Source: Photobacterium sanguinicancri (GTDB lineage Bacteria; Pseudomonadota; Gammaproteobacteria; Enterobacterales; Vibrionaceae). Taken from it: 64,000 nucleotides of DNA. Shown here piece by piece: positions 40,401 through 50,153 of the stretch (position 1 is the stretch's first letter; the number at the start of each line of letters is the position of its first letter). The stretch spans positions 3,162,001-3,226,000 of the forward strand of contig NZ_AP024850.1 of NCBI RefSeq assembly GCF_024346675.1. The letters are read 5' to 3'. The notes below the pieces were generated by a model, which saw only the letters and a program-made list of their open reading frames with translations, was not told where the DNA came from and ran no database searches. The translations under genes and the position numbers were made by a program.

Positions 40401-40431
40401 AAAGCCTGCTCACTTCTGAGCAGGCTTTTTT
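40401..40431 (+). terminator. terminator after pyrI
   Basis: AAAGCCTGCTCA-CTTC-TGAGCAGGCTTT (one of the longest stems here) followed by TTT. Confidence 0.9.
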
Positions 40432-40574
40432 ATTCTCATTTCTACCGCACTGTCCCTTTACGCCTATAGCTAGCTTGTTAAAAGCAGCCTGTGATTATTT
40501 GAACCACAACGCCTAAGTATTAATAAGCGTTGATACACCGGCTGCCCATAATAATTATTAATAGGCAGACAGCA

Positions 40575-41651
40575 ATGGCACAATTTACATCACCAACAAT
40601 CAGGCATATTGCCAGGATAGCCCTTGGTACACTCATCACACTCTCATTGACTCAGTGTATTGCGAGCAATGGCAAGATTGAACATACCGCCTCGCATGAG
40701 GCCAACCATATGGTCGTTATTGGTGTCCCCATGCTACTTGGGGGATTCGGCTCTTCCGTCCCCATTAACGAGCAATATCATATTACTGCGAGGCATGTCG
40801 CGCAGTTGTCATGGGATCTCGATGTTATTCATCACCCCTATTGTGACTTATCTTTGGTGCGTTCTCGTACCCCTCAAGAATCGATTCCACAATGGGGCTT
40901 GATCTACCCAGATCAAGCTGTCAGCCATCAGGGGCACTCGCTGCTTGGCACAACAATAAAAGGCGAAGGGAAATACTTACAAGACGTACTGGATACCAAT
41001 AGTAAATGCCTATACTCCCTGAGCGATGCGCCCAGTATGTCAGGTATGAGCGGTGGCCCGGTCTTTAATGCGCAAGGACAAATCGTTGGGATCACTGTCG
41101 CGATACTCGATAACCCAGAAGATATTCAAAATTTACGACAAGCAGAACGGTATACCCAATTTGTTCCTGCCACGTTAATCTTTGATTGGTTAACCCAATT
41201 AGGGATCAGCACCTCATATGCCAGCTCCGAATTAGCCAACATCCGGGTCGCCCCTTACATCGAGAACATTAACACCCCTCATTACCGACTAGGTGTCCAA
41301 TCACAACCAGCCTCACCGCAAAATGCCTCATCATTTCAGCTAAGCTCTCAGCCACAAACAACACGTCAGCGTGTGATAGGCCAAACGAATAACCGTGAAG
41401 AAAACACCAGCGCGACCATCTCTATTTTCAATCACTACGCCGTCGTACAACATCCTTTATCGTCATCATTAACATCGTCGTCAATCAAACCATTATCTCC
41501 CCCAAAAACACCGTTTAGAGACACGCAAGAAGCAACCATTAATTCACAACAAAAACAAGGAGATAAAGCACAGAAAAGACAAACAAAAACACAACAAGAG
41601 AAAAACAGCAATCTCATAAATGAAATAGGGTATCGACCTTCATATTGGTAA
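40575..41651 (+). CDS. secreted trypsin-like serine protease with a polar C-terminal tail
   Basis: 358 residues from ATG 40575; an earlier in-frame ATG (40530) would precede the signal peptide. A hydrophobic segment (IARIALGTLITLSLTQC) ends in Cys but LTQC is a poor lipobox, so cleavage by signal peptidase I or a non-cleaved anchor is possible. The S1-type triad is visible: His in ITARHVAQ, Asp in YCDLSLVRS and Ser in GMSGGPVFNAQG. Residues from about 250 on are a disordered tail rich in Ser, Thr, Gln, Asn and Lys, ending GYRPSYW. No function or partner can be named. It sits alone between pyrI and the ArgR-like gene. Confidence 0.75.
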   Translation: MAQFTSPTIRHIARIALGTLITLSLTQCIASNGKIEHTASHEANHMVVIGVPMLLGGFGSSVPINEQYHITARHVAQLSWDLDVIHHPYCDLSLVRSRTPQESIPQWGLIYPDQAVSHQGHSLLGTTIKGEGKYLQDVLDTNSKCLYSLSDAPSMSGMSGGPVFNAQGQIVGITVAILDNPEDIQNLRQAERYTQFVPATLIFDWLTQLGISTSYASSELANIRVAPYIENINTPHYRLGVQSQPASPQNASSFQLSSQPQTTRQRVIGQTNNREENTSATISIFNHYAVVQHPLSSSLTSSSIKPLSPPKTPFRDTQEATINSQQKQGDKAQKRQTKTQQEKNSNLINEIGYRPSYW

Positions 41652-41891
41652 TGCAACCAGTTCATTATTTTGGTGACTAGCGTCAAACAAACGATGTTAT
41701 CTAACTGGTATGATTCGTATGCAAGATTATGCAAGGCTTGAATAATCTCGCACACAAAACCTCATAACAAATAAAAGTAACGATTCAGCTCGCTAATGCT
41801 GTTGAACTTGCTACACCAACAGAATAACGCTCTGCGCTGAATAGCTACAAGATACGATCTTTGTACCTACTAAAATAATAAGGAGTTGCCC

Positions 41892-42386
41892 GTGAATGGA
41901 TACGAATTACACGGCGCGCTAGAGTTGAGTGCATCTGACGAAGACATCATCACAGCATGTAAGCGTCTACTGCAACAGCAAAGCTTTTCTACCCAAGATG
42001 ATATTCGCCAAAGTTTAATCGACATGGGTTATACCGATGTCAGCCAATCAACCGTTTCACGCCTGCTTTCTCGCATGGGTGTAGCAAAAGTACCGAATGC
42101 CTACGGCAAGAAAGTCTATTGCTTAACTGTTGAAAACGAACCCGTTCAAGTGGGATCTTCAATCGCATCACAGATTGAATTTATCACCCATAACCAACTG
42201 GTCGTGGTCGTAAAAACACACCCAGGTGGCGCGCAGTTAGTCGCACGTTTAATTGATGTTCAACCGCATGCTGAAATTCTTGGCACTGTGGGGGGCAACG
42301 ATACCGTGATGGTGGCGCCAAAAGATATCAACCGCATAGATGAATGTGAGAAAGTCGTTAAAACACGTTTAGGTATTCCTGTTTAA
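41892..42386 (+). CDS. ArgR-family regulator, divergent paralogue near the ADI genes
   Basis: 164 residues from GTG 41892, with AAGGAG 6 nt upstream; an in-frame TTG at 41886 overlaps the ribosome site and is unlikely. N-terminal winged helix: DVSQSTVSRLLSRMGVAKV is the recognition helix block. C-terminal hexamerisation and arginine-binding domain: GGAQLVARLIDV and GTVGGNDTVMVAPK (the Asp of GxDT binds arginine in ArgR). The N-terminus differs strongly from the usual housekeeping ArgR as I remember it, so this looks like a second, specialised copy. Its location 3.4 kb from argF suggests control of the ADI pathway, as ArgR-type regulators do elsewhere. Confidence 0.85.
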   Translation: MNGYELHGALELSASDEDIITACKRLLQQQSFSTQDDIRQSLIDMGYTDVSQSTVSRLLSRMGVAKVPNAYGKKVYCLTVENEPVQVGSSIASQIEFITHNQLVVVVKTHPGGAQLVARLIDVQPHAEILGTVGGNDTVMVAPKDINRIDECEKVVKTRLGIPV

Positions 42387-42539
42387 ATTCTCTTTCTCGA
42401 TTGAAAATCTTTGACCTTAAGCAGTGAGAGTTGCTAGCCTCTAGACTCTCAACTGCTCAATACCAAGTCGGTCACACGCCAGCTCTGCTGCAATGACATT
42501 TCGCTTGGTATTACTTTGATATATATTTAAGGATTTTCA

Positions 42540-42926
42540 ATGACTCAAGTTCTACATACCGAACAAGCACCAGCAGCAATTGGCCCTTACGTACAAGGTG
42601 TTGACCTAGGTAACATGGTGCTAACCTCTGGCCAAATTCCAGTAAACCCAGAAACAGGCGAAGTGGCTGATGGCATTGCAGAGCAAGCGCGCCAGTCACT
42701 AGACAACGTCAAAGCAGTCGTTGAATCATCAGGCCTGAAAGTCGCTGACATTGTAAAAATGACAGTCTTTGTAAAAGACCTCAATGACTTTGCAGCAGTA
42801 AATGAAGTGTACGGTGCGTTCTTTGATGAGCACAATGCACCATACCCTGCACGTTCTTGTGTAGAAGTTGCACGTCTACCAAAAGATGTGAAAATCGAAA
42901 TTGAAGCAATTGCGGTTCGTAAATAA
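42540..42926 (+). CDS. ridA: RidA family reactive-intermediate deaminase
   Basis: 128 residues, the RidA/YjgF length. It hydrolyses reactive 2-aminoacrylate and related imines. GPYVQGVDLGNMVLTSGQIP and the C-terminal PARSCVEVARLPKDVKIEIEA are diagnostic, with the catalytic Arg in PARSCV. Its place close to pyrBI is the standard gamma-proteobacterial one; here two extra genes separate them. AAGGATTTTCA precedes the ATG. A terminator follows and the IS lies just beyond it. Confidence 0.95.
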   Translation: MTQVLHTEQAPAAIGPYVQGVDLGNMVLTSGQIPVNPETGEVADGIAEQARQSLDNVKAVVESSGLKVADIVKMTVFVKDLNDFAAVNEVYGAFFDEHNAPYPARSCVEVARLPKDVKIEIEAIAVRK

Positions 42927-42946
42927 TTTCGACTTAAGCATTCAAT

Positions 42947-42974
42947 AAAAAAGCTGCCAATGGCAGCTTTTTTT
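42947..42974 (+). terminator. terminator after ridA
   Basis: AAAAGCTGCC-AAT-GGCAGCTTTT with flanking A and T runs, 8 bp before the IS. Confidence 0.9.
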
Positions 42975-43035
42975 ATTGTTCTTGTACCGTCCTAAATATG
43001 GTTGACACATTTCCAACATGAAATTGGAGAGTGTC

Positions 43036-43437
43036 ATGAAAACAACAAGTAGACGTACTCAACGAGATTATTCTCTTGCCTTTAAATTGGCAGTCGTAAG
43101 CCAAGTTGAAAAAGGCGAAATGACTTATAAGCAAGCTCAAGAGCGTTATGGGATCCAAGGTCGCTCTACCGTTTTAGTTTGGCTTCGCAAACATGGTCAA
43201 CTAGATTGGTCTAAAGGAATAGAACAATCGAGAGCGTTAGGAGCGACTATGTCAAACCCTTCCTCAACTCAAACCCCAGAGCAACGAATCAAAGAACTCG
43301 AGCAGCAATTGGAAGAGACTCAGCTCAAAGCTGAGTTCTTTGAAGCGGTAGTAAAAGTCATGGATCGAGATTTCGGTGTCCGAATCTCAAAGAAGCGCAA
43401 GGCCGAGTTATTAAGGAAAAAACGGTCAGAAAGTTGA
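43036..43437 (+). CDS. IS3-family transposase OrfA
   Basis: 133 residues from ATG 43036 (an in-frame ATG also lies at 43018). N-terminal helix-turn-helix of the IS3 OrfA type (DYSLAFKLAVVSQVEKG, then QERYGIQGRSTVLVWLRKHG). A leucine-rich coiled coil follows (IKELEQQLEETQLKAEFFE), used for dimerisation. It binds the IS ends. An A6 run (GGAAAAAACGG at about 43420) near its end allows a -1 frameshift into OrfB. Confidence 0.92.
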   Translation: MKTTSRRTQRDYSLAFKLAVVSQVEKGEMTYKQAQERYGIQGRSTVLVWLRKHGQLDWSKGIEQSRALGATMSNPSSTQTPEQRIKELEQQLEETQLKAEFFEAVVKVMDRDFGVRISKKRKAELLRKKRSES

Positions 43438-44240
43438 CCGTCACTAAAGCTTGTCACTTCATAGGTATTACACGACAAGCCTTCTACAAGCGCTGTGTTG
43501 CAGAAATTCATCAAACAAAGAAAGATGAATCAGTACTCGGTTTCGTGAAGGATCAAAGGATGATGCACCCTCGTATAGGGACTCGTAAGATCAAGTATTT
43601 ACTTGCTCAGAACGATATTGAAATCGGGCGAGACCGCTTATTCTCTCTGTTGAGAATGAATCGATTATTAGTGCAAAATCGAAGGGCTTATCATCGAACC
43701 ACAAACAGTAATCATCGCTTTTACTGCCATCCAAATCGAATCAAAGAAGGCTTAATACCGGAAAGACCAGAGCAATTATGGGTTGCCGATATTACTTATC
43801 TAGCAACGCGACGTGGTAGTACTTATCTCAGTTTAGTGACGGACGCTTACTCAAGAAAAATCGTGGGCTATCACATAGGTGATGATATGAAAGCTCGCAC
43901 GGTCAAGCAGGCCTTTTTAAACGCGTTGAAAGAGCGGAAGAATACAGGTGAGCTTGTTCATCACTCAGATCGAGGTGTTCAGTACTGCTCTGTTGAATAC
44001 CAAGAGTTGCATCGACAGTATGATGTATCTTGCTCAATGACTGATGGCTATGACTGTTATCAGAATGCGTTGGCAGAGAGGATCAACGGAATACTGAAGA
44101 TGGAGTATCTGTTGAATAAGCCGAATGATTTAGATGAAGCAAAGAAAATGGTCGCCGAATCAGTAAAAATCTATAATGAATATAGGCCTCACACAGCTCT
44201 AAAATACAAAACGCCCGATGAAATACATCGAGCGTTTTAG
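43434..44240 (+). CDS. IS3-family transposase OrfB (DDE integrase)
   Basis: 268 residues in the -1 frame relative to OrfA, overlapping its stop; the first codon is TTG, so it is likely made as an OrfAB fusion by frameshift. The DDE core is intact: WVADITYL (first Asp), HHSDRGVQY (second Asp), and the Glu in YQNALAERINGILKMEY. The HTH_21 segment (PRIGTRKIKYLL) precedes it. It cuts and joins the IS ends. Confidence 0.93.
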   Translation: MTVTKACHFIGITRQAFYKRCVAEIHQTKKDESVLGFVKDQRMMHPRIGTRKIKYLLAQNDIEIGRDRLFSLLRMNRLLVQNRRAYHRTTNSNHRFYCHPNRIKEGLIPERPEQLWVADITYLATRRGSTYLSLVTDAYSRKIVGYHIGDDMKARTVKQAFLNALKERKNTGELVHHSDRGVQYCSVEYQELHRQYDVSCSMTDGYDCYQNALAERINGILKMEYLLNKPNDLDEAKKMVAESVKIYNEYRPHTALKYKTPDEIHRAF

Positions 44241-44300
44241 TCAATCAAGTGTCAACCCATATCAGGACGGGTCATCTGAATAACGGTACCTTCAGCACCA

Positions 44301-44834
44301 CTAAGCGGCATGCGCTAAGGTTAATTGCCATACTTGCGGAAACCATGCAGTGAAGATCGAAGGCGTATTATCTAATGCCGCAATCACATCCGACTCAGGC
44401 CACCAGCGATATGCCATGACTTCATCCTCACTGGGATCAAGTTGGATTTGGCCACACTTCGCAATCAAGACATGATCCAATTCATGCTCGACCAATCCAT
44501 TATCAAGCTCGGCACGGTATAAAAACGTCGCCACATCTTGCAATGGGATCGACCCTACCACTCCCATCTCTTCCCCAAGACGGCGAAGACCCGCATCAAT
44601 GAAGGACTCATTTTGGCGTGGGTGAGAACAACAGGTATTAGTCCATAGCCCTCCGCTATGATACTTCCCCATAGCTCGCTGGTGCAGTAGATATTCTCGC
44701 CCTTGCTCACCATCACGATACAACAGAACAGAGAAAGCTAGATGTAATTGGCCATCATAGTGGGCCTGCATTTTCTCTTGCAGCCCTATTGGTTTACCTT
44801 CAGGCGTTACAAGTACCACTAGCTCTTTCTTCAT
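44301..44834 (-). CDS. idi: isopentenyl-diphosphate delta-isomerase, type I
   Basis: 177 residues. It interconverts IPP and DMAPP for isoprenoid synthesis. TNTCCSHP holds the catalytic Cys and metal-binding His; the Nudix-like region GLRRLGEEMGV and HELDHVLIA supply further ligands. It is a single gene on the minus strand, with the IS inserted just beyond its 3' end. The terminator for idi may be lost or lies inside the IS, since none is seen between 44240 and 44301. Confidence 0.95.
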   Translation of the reverse strand: MKKELVVLVTPEGKPIGLQEKMQAHYDGQLHLAFSVLLYRDGEQGREYLLHQRAMGKYHSGGLWTNTCCSHPRQNESFIDAGLRRLGEEMGVVGSIPLQDVATFLYRAELDNGLVEHELDHVLIAKCGQIQLDPSEDEVMAYRWWPESDVIAALDNTPSIFTAWFPQVWQLTLAHAA

Positions 44835-44884
44835 TCTATAGCCTTAGCAAATCTTTACGTTTCTTTCTTATTTTAAGACAAAAT

Positions 44885-44914
44885 AAAAAGGACAAGCCGA
44901 AAGCTCATCCTTTT
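44885..44914 (-). terminator. terminator after the acyltransferase gene
   Basis: On the minus strand AAAAGGATGAGC pairs with GCTTGTCCTTTT (G-T pairs in the middle), followed by TATTTT. Confidence 0.7.
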
Positions 44915-44936
44915 AGTTGTTTGTATGTACGGAAAA

Positions 44937-45659
44937 TTACGCTGAACGTTGTGCGATCTCTGCATCCAACTGTTCAATTTTATCTTTCATTTGATTACGG
45001 CTGGTCTCAGAGAGATCACGTACATCTTCTTTCGACAAACCGTCAGTGGAAATAGGAGGCATGACTTCAACAATCACAACACCGTTATTCCAACGATTCA
45101 ACTTAATGCTTTCCGTCGAACTACACACAACGGGCACAACAGGCACATTCGCACCTATCGCGGCATGAAAAGCACCGGTTTTAAATGGCAGCAAACCACG
45201 GCCACGAGAGCGAGTTCCTTCTGGGAACATCCAAATTGAAACATTTCGCTGTTTGATCTTTTCAACGATCTGACCAATGGTGCCCACCGCCTTGCTGCGG
45301 TTTGCGCGATCAATCAGAATATTACCGGTGATCCAGTAAAGCTGACCAAACAATGGCATCCACACTAAGCTCTTTTTACCCACAGTCACAGTGCGCGGCA
45401 TAATCGCGCCAGACACGGTAAAAAGATCATAGTTATTTTGGTGGTTAGCAATATATACGCTGGATCCTACATTTTGAGCACCGTCGGCATAACGGATCTC
45501 AAGTTTAATCCCTAAGATACGTGCCATTTTGCTAAATTGGCGGCCACAGGTATATACGTGTGTTGGATTACGAGGGCTTAATAGGCAGTAGCCACAGCCA
45601 AATACAAACATGAATACGGCAAAAAGTGCCATGGCGATCATGCGGAACAACAATATCAT
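44937..45659 (-). CDS. plsC: 1-acyl-sn-glycerol-3-phosphate acyltransferase
   Basis: 240 residues from ATG 45659, with GAGGAG 7 nt upstream; a longer frame lacks a ribosome site. It makes phosphatidic acid at the inner membrane. Acyltransferase motifs: NHQNNYD (HX4D catalytic box), FPEGTRSRG and VPVVPVV. One hydrophobic helix at the N-terminus anchors it. It lies after parC on the same strand with a terminator between, the gene order seen in E. coli (parC-plsC). Confidence 0.95.
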   Translation of the reverse strand: MILLFRMIAMALFAVFMFVFGCGYCLLSPRNPTHVYTCGRQFSKMARILGIKLEIRYADGAQNVGSSVYIANHQNNYDLFTVSGAIMPRTVTVGKKSLVWMPLFGQLYWITGNILIDRANRSKAVGTIGQIVEKIKQRNVSIWMFPEGTRSRGRGLLPFKTGAFHAAIGANVPVVPVVCSSTESIKLNRWNNGVVIVEVMPPISTDGLSKEDVRDLSETSRNQMKDKIEQLDAEIAQRSA

Positions 45660-45734
45660 TGATATCTCCTCAGCGTACAAGCGTTCGCTAGTATACTTAG
45701 GCAACAGGAAATTACACCCCTTTTCAGCACCAAT

Positions 45735-45768
45735 CAGAAAAAACAAAGCCCTCATCACTGAGGGCTTT
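45735..45768 (-). terminator. terminator after parC
   Basis: AAAGCCCTCA and TGAGGGCTTT around a 4-nt loop, then GTTTTTT on the minus strand. Confidence 0.85.
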
Positions 45769-45812
45769 ATTGTCATTGCAAAACGCGTATCGATATTACA
45801 TCGTAGACACGA

Positions 45813-48080
45813 TTACTCGTCGTTATTATTGGTTTCTGGCGCAGAGATTTCCATCTCAGTCACACGCTGTAAACCACGCGGTAGCATCGCACCACGACGA
45901 CCACGTTCACCACGGAAGTTATCTAGATCCGCGGGCTTCAAGCCAAGCTTACGCTTACCTGCATGCAACGTAATATGGCTATTAGCTGGTAAGATAATCA
46001 TGTGTGCCACCATTTCCTCACGTGCTTTCGAACGCGCAGCTGGAATGTTGATGATCTTATTACCTTTACCCTTGCTAAGCTGTGGTAAATCTTTCACTGG
46101 GAACATCAACATGCGCCCTTCATTGGTAATCACCAATACATCGTCGCTATCAAGATCTGTGACGGGCTGCGGCGGTAACACCAGTGAATTCTCAGGCACA
46201 GTCAGTAGCGCTTTACCATTACGGTTCTTCGATACCATGTCGCTGCCTTTACAGATAAAGCCGTAGCCTGCATCTGAACTCATCAGCCACATCTGATCAT
46301 CTTCCGACATCAAGACTTGGCGCACATGGCTACCCGCAGTCAGGTTCAAACGTCCGGTGATCGGCTCACCTTGACTACGTGCCGATGGCAATGAATGTGA
46401 TTCCAGTGCGTAGCTTCGACCGTCAGTCCCCATAAAGATCGCTGGCTGGTTACTCTTACCACGTGTATGTGCGAGGTAATTATCACCCGATTTATAGCTT
46501 AATGTTGATGGGTCAACATCGTGGCCTTTCGCGTGACGGATCCAACCTTTTTCAGACAGCACTACTGTGATGATTTCACTTGGGATCAAATCACGTTCAG
46601 TCAGTGCTTTTGCTTCTTCACGCTCAACCAATGGCGAGCGACGATCATCACCATAATGCTCTGCATCGGCAATAATTTCTTTTTTAATCAGGGTGTTTAA
46701 ACGGCGCTCTGAACCTAGTAGTTTTTCTAAGTAATCACGCTCTGTCGCTAATTCGTCTTGCTCCGCTCGAATTTTGATTTCTTCTAACTTCGCCAATTGA
46801 CGCAGTTTAATTTCTAAAATCGCATCCGCTTGGATTGCTGACAAATCAAAGCGCGACATAAATTCCGCTTTGGGATTATCTTCGGTACGGATAATCTCAA
46901 TCACTTCGTCAATATTAAGGTAAGCGGCTAATAAGCCTTCCAGAATATGTAGGCGAGCGAGTACCTTATCTAGACGGTACTGTAAACGACGGCGGACTGT
47001 CGAGCGACGGAACTCCAGCCACTCACCCAGAATCGTCACCAACCCTTTCACGCGTGGACGACCATCAAGACCCAGCATGTTCAAGTTCACACGGAAGCTT
47101 TTCTCAAGATCGGTCGAGGCAAATAAGTGATTCATCAACTGATCACAATCGATGCGGTTAGAGCGTGGGACAATCACGATACGCGTTGGGTTTTCATGGT
47201 CAGACTCATCGCGTAAGTCTTCAACCATAGGGAGTTTCTTGGCTCGCATCTGGTTTGCAATCTGCTCTAGCAGTTTTGCGCCAGATGTTTGATGTGGCAA
47301 TGCGGTGATCACTATGTCACTGTTTTCTTTATGCCATACCGCACGCATCTTGATGCTACCACGGCCAGTGCGGTACACCTTTTCCAGATCGCTCTGAGGA
47401 GTAATAATTTCCGCTTCTGTTGGGTAATCAGGGCCTTTCACAAACCCCATTAACGCATCAAGTTCCGCTTTTGGATTATCAATCAAATGCACCACAGCAT
47501 TTGCCACTTCGCGGGCATTATGCGGTGGAATATCGGTCGCCATGCCCACGGCAATACCTGTCACACCATTCAGTAAGATGTGAGGTAGGCGTGCTGGCAA
47601 CATTTTAGGCTCGTTCATGGTGCCATCAAAGTTCGGCACCCAATCGGCTGTACCTTGGCCTAATTCAGCCAGTAGTACTTCAGAAAAACGAGAAAGGCGT
47701 GATTCGGTATAACGCATTGCAGCGAAAGATTTCGGATCATCCGGCGCACCCCAGTTACCTTGGCCGTCAACCAGCGGGTAACGGTATGAAAATGGCTGCG
47801 CCATCAATACCATCGCCTCGTAACATGCCGAGTCACCATGTGGGTGGTATTTACCTAATACATCACCGACAGTACGTGCCGATTTTTTGTATTTAGCGGT
47901 AGCAGACAAACCAAGTTCAGACATCGCATAAATAATACGGCGCTGTACGGGTTTAAGGCCATCACCAATGAAAGGTAAAGCACGATCCATGATTACGTAC
48001 ATGGAGTAATTAAGGTAAGCGTCTTCAGTAAACTTCCTAAGTGGAAGCTGTTCAACGCCATCCATTGAGACATCAGTCAT
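45813..48080 (-). CDS. parC: DNA topoisomerase IV subunit A
   Basis: 755 residues. With ParE it unlinks daughter chromosomes. The quinolone-resistance region is [12 protein letters not shown] with Ser84 and Glu88, the susceptible residues at the positions of E. coli Ser80 and Glu84. The catalytic Tyr is in [11 protein letters not shown] (about Tyr124). The C-terminal beta-pinwheel (from about 500) contains the repeated GYGF/GxA-type blades. The start could be five codons later ([12 protein letters not shown]). parC lies 106 bp after parE. Confidence 0.97.
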   Translation of the reverse strand: MTDVSMDGVEQLPLRKFTEDAYLNYSMYVIMDRALPFIGDGLKPVQRRIIYAMSELGLSATAKYKKSARTVGDVLGKYHPHGDSACYEAMVLMAQPFSYRYPLVDGQGNWGAPDDPKSFAAMRYTESRLSRFSEVLLAELGQGTADWVPNFDGTMNEPKMLPARLPHILLNGVTGIAVGMATDIPPHNAREVANAVVHLIDNPKAELDALMGFVKGPDYPTEAEIITPQSDLEKVYRTGRGSIKMRAVWHKENSDIVITALPHQTSGAKLLEQIANQMRAKKLPMVEDLRDESDHENPTRIVIVPRSNRIDCDQLMNHLFASTDLEKSFRVNLNMLGLDGRPRVKGLVTILGEWLEFRRSTVRRRLQYRLDKVLARLHILEGLLAAYLNIDEVIEIIRTEDNPKAEFMSRFDLSAIQADAILEIKLRQLAKLEEIKIRAEQDELATERDYLEKLLGSERRLNTLIKKEIIADAEHYGDDRRSPLVEREEAKALTERDLIPSEIITVVLSEKGWIRHAKGHDVDPSTLSYKSGDNYLAHTRGKSNQPAIFMGTDGRSYALESHSLPSARSQGEPITGRLNLTAGSHVRQVLMSEDDQMWLMSSDAGYGFICKGSDMVSKNRNGKALLTVPENSLVLPPQPVTDLDSDDVLVITNEGRMLMFPVKDLPQLSKGKGNKIINIPAARSKAREEMVAHMIILPANSHITLHAGKRKLGLKPADLDNFRGERGRRGAMLPRGLQRVTEMEISAPETNNNDE

Positions 48081-48186
48081 CGTCGGTAATCCGTTTAAAT
48101 CTTACTTTGAAGGCCAGTAAGCACAATGCCACCAGCCTCCATAAATCGTTATTGTGGGTAACCCCATCTGAAAGCAACGCTATCCG

Positions 48187-50070
48187 TTACACTTCAGCCA
48201 TATCGCCTTTGTCTTGCAACCAGTGACGACGGTCTTCTGCACGCTTTTTGCCCAGCAGCATGTCCATCATTTCATTGGTTTGGGTATCATCATCAATGGT
48301 TAATTGCACCAAGCGACGAGTATTTGGATCCATGGTGGTTTCACGCAGCTGTAATGGGTTCATTTCACCCAGACCTTTAAATCGCTGGACGTTGACCTTA
48401 CCGCGCTTACCGCTCAGACGCTCTAGGATGCCGTTCTTCTCGCCTTCATCAAGGGCGTAATACACTTCCTTGCCTAAATCGATACGGTACAGTGGCGGCA
48501 TAGCGATGAATACATGGCCAGCACGAACCAATGCTTCAAAGTGCTTCATGAATAAGGCACACAACAAGGTCGCAATGTGAAGACCATCGGAATCCGCATC
48601 GGCAAGGACGCAGATCTTACCGTAGCGTAAGCCACTCAAATCATCGCTATCTGGGTCGATACCCAGTGCGACGGAAATGTCGTGTACTTCTTGCGATGCC
48701 AAGACTTGGTCAGCAGAGACTTCCCAAGTATTCAGAATTTTACCACGCAGCGGCATGATCGCTTGGAACATACGGTCACGGGCTTGTTTCGCAGAACCGC
48801 CCGCCGAGTCACCTTCCACTAAGAAAAGTTCGGTGCGGTTTAAATCTTGCTGCGAACAATCGGCAAGCTTACCCGGCAAGGCAGGACCTGATGCGATTTT
48901 TTTACGGACCACTTTCTTGCTGGCACGCATGCGGCGGTGAGCATTAGCAATACACACTTCCGCTAACTGTTCTGCAATTTGCGGACACTCGTTCAACCAA
49001 AGGCTAAAGGCATCTTTGACCACACCCGATACAAACGCGGCACATTGGCGTGACGACAAGCGTTCTTTGGTTTGACCGGCAAACTGTGGGTCTTGCATTT
49101 TTACCGACAGTACGTAAGCACAACGTTCCCAAATATCATCGGCAGTCAGCTTTACACCACGCGGTAGCAAGTTACGGAATTCACAGAACTCACGCATGGC
49201 ATCAAGCAAGCCTTGGCGTAAACCATTTACGTGCGTACCGCCTTGCGCCGTTGGGATCAAGTTGACGTAACTTTCGGTGATCAGTTCGCCACCTTCAGGT
49301 AGCCATAGCAGTGCCCAATCCGCCGCTTCTGTTTGTGCACTGAACACACCAGTAAACGGTTCTTCTGGCAATAAAGTGTAACCTTTTACACCTTCTGCTA
49401 AGTAATCTTTTAGGCCATCTTCGTAACACCAACGAATGGTCTCGTCGGTATTTTTATCGGTGAAAACAATCTCCAGCCCTGGGCACAAAACGGCCTTGGC
49501 TTTTAAATTGCTTTTTAAGCGAGTGGCTGAGAATTTAGGGCTATCAAAGTAGCTGCCATCAGGCCAAAAGTGGACACTTGTCCCTTTTGCGCGGCGGCCA
49601 CAAGTACCAATGACTTCCAGCTCTGAAACTTTATCACCATTTTCAAAGGCAATTTGATACACCTGACCATCACGTTTAACCGTGACTTCCACGCGCTTCG
49701 ATAAGGCGTTTACTACCGAGATACCTACCCCGTGCAAACCACCTGAGAACTGATAGTTCTTGCCAGAGAATTTACCACCGGCATGGAGCTTACAGAGGAT
49801 TAACTCAACCCCTGACACCCCTTCTTCAGGGTGAATATCGACAGGCATACCACGCCCATCATCGGTAACTTCTAAGGATTGGTCCGCATGGAGAATGACT
49901 TCAACTTTGCGGGCATGGCCGGCTAATGCTTCATCGACACTGTTATCGATAACCTCTTGACCAAGATGGTTAGGGCGTACCGTATCAGTGTACATGCCGG
50001 GACGGCGGCGTACTGGCTCAAGGCCATTTAGAACCTCTATGGCTCCAGCGTTATAGCTTTGATCTGTCAT
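48187..50070 (-). CDS. parE: DNA topoisomerase IV subunit B
   Basis: 627 residues. GHKL ATPase domain: EVIDNSVDEALAGHA, VTDDGRGMPVDIH and GLHGVGISVVNALS. The Toprim metal site is EGDSAGGSAKQ with DADSDGLHIATLL. It supplies ATP hydrolysis and the second half of the cleavage core of Topo IV. It is in a minus-strand run with nudF-yqiB-cpdA-yqiA upstream, which is the conserved enteric/Vibrio order. Confidence 0.97.
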   Translation of the reverse strand: MTDQSYNAGAIEVLNGLEPVRRRPGMYTDTVRPNHLGQEVIDNSVDEALAGHARKVEVILHADQSLEVTDDGRGMPVDIHPEEGVSGVELILCKLHAGGKFSGKNYQFSGGLHGVGISVVNALSKRVEVTVKRDGQVYQIAFENGDKVSELEVIGTCGRRAKGTSVHFWPDGSYFDSPKFSATRLKSNLKAKAVLCPGLEIVFTDKNTDETIRWCYEDGLKDYLAEGVKGYTLLPEEPFTGVFSAQTEAADWALLWLPEGGELITESYVNLIPTAQGGTHVNGLRQGLLDAMREFCEFRNLLPRGVKLTADDIWERCAYVLSVKMQDPQFAGQTKERLSSRQCAAFVSGVVKDAFSLWLNECPQIAEQLAEVCIANAHRRMRASKKVVRKKIASGPALPGKLADCSQQDLNRTELFLVEGDSAGGSAKQARDRMFQAIMPLRGKILNTWEVSADQVLASQEVHDISVALGIDPDSDDLSGLRYGKICVLADADSDGLHIATLLCALFMKHFEALVRAGHVFIAMPPLYRIDLGKEVYYALDEGEKNGILERLSGKRGKVNVQRFKGLGEMNPLQLRETTMDPNTRRLVQLTIDDDTQTNEMMDMLLGKKRAEDRRHWLQDKGDMAEV

Positions 50071-50153
50071 ATCACGGAAGTTTACGAGAAAATTTTGGCA
50101 ACAATAGTCAGTAACCCCAGCTCAGTTGTCAAGCTGAGGTCGTTATAATCGGC

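Larger units (their letters stand above)
42983..44274 (+). mobile_element. IS3-family insertion sequence, 1292 bp, intact
   Basis: Imperfect inverted ends: the left starts TGTACCGTCCTAAATATGG, the right (reverse complement) TGACCCGTCCTGATATGGG, and both continue with TTGACAC. Direct 3-bp repeats TCT flank it (42980-42982 and 44275-44277), the IS3-type target duplication. Two overlapping frames encode the transposase. All parts look functional, so the copy is probably recent. The site is between the ridA terminator and idi, so no gene is broken. Confidence 0.93.

Noticed and set aside
45610..46266. 218-residue plus-strand ORF
   Set aside because: Antisense to parC and plsC, both clearly coding; a shadow frame.
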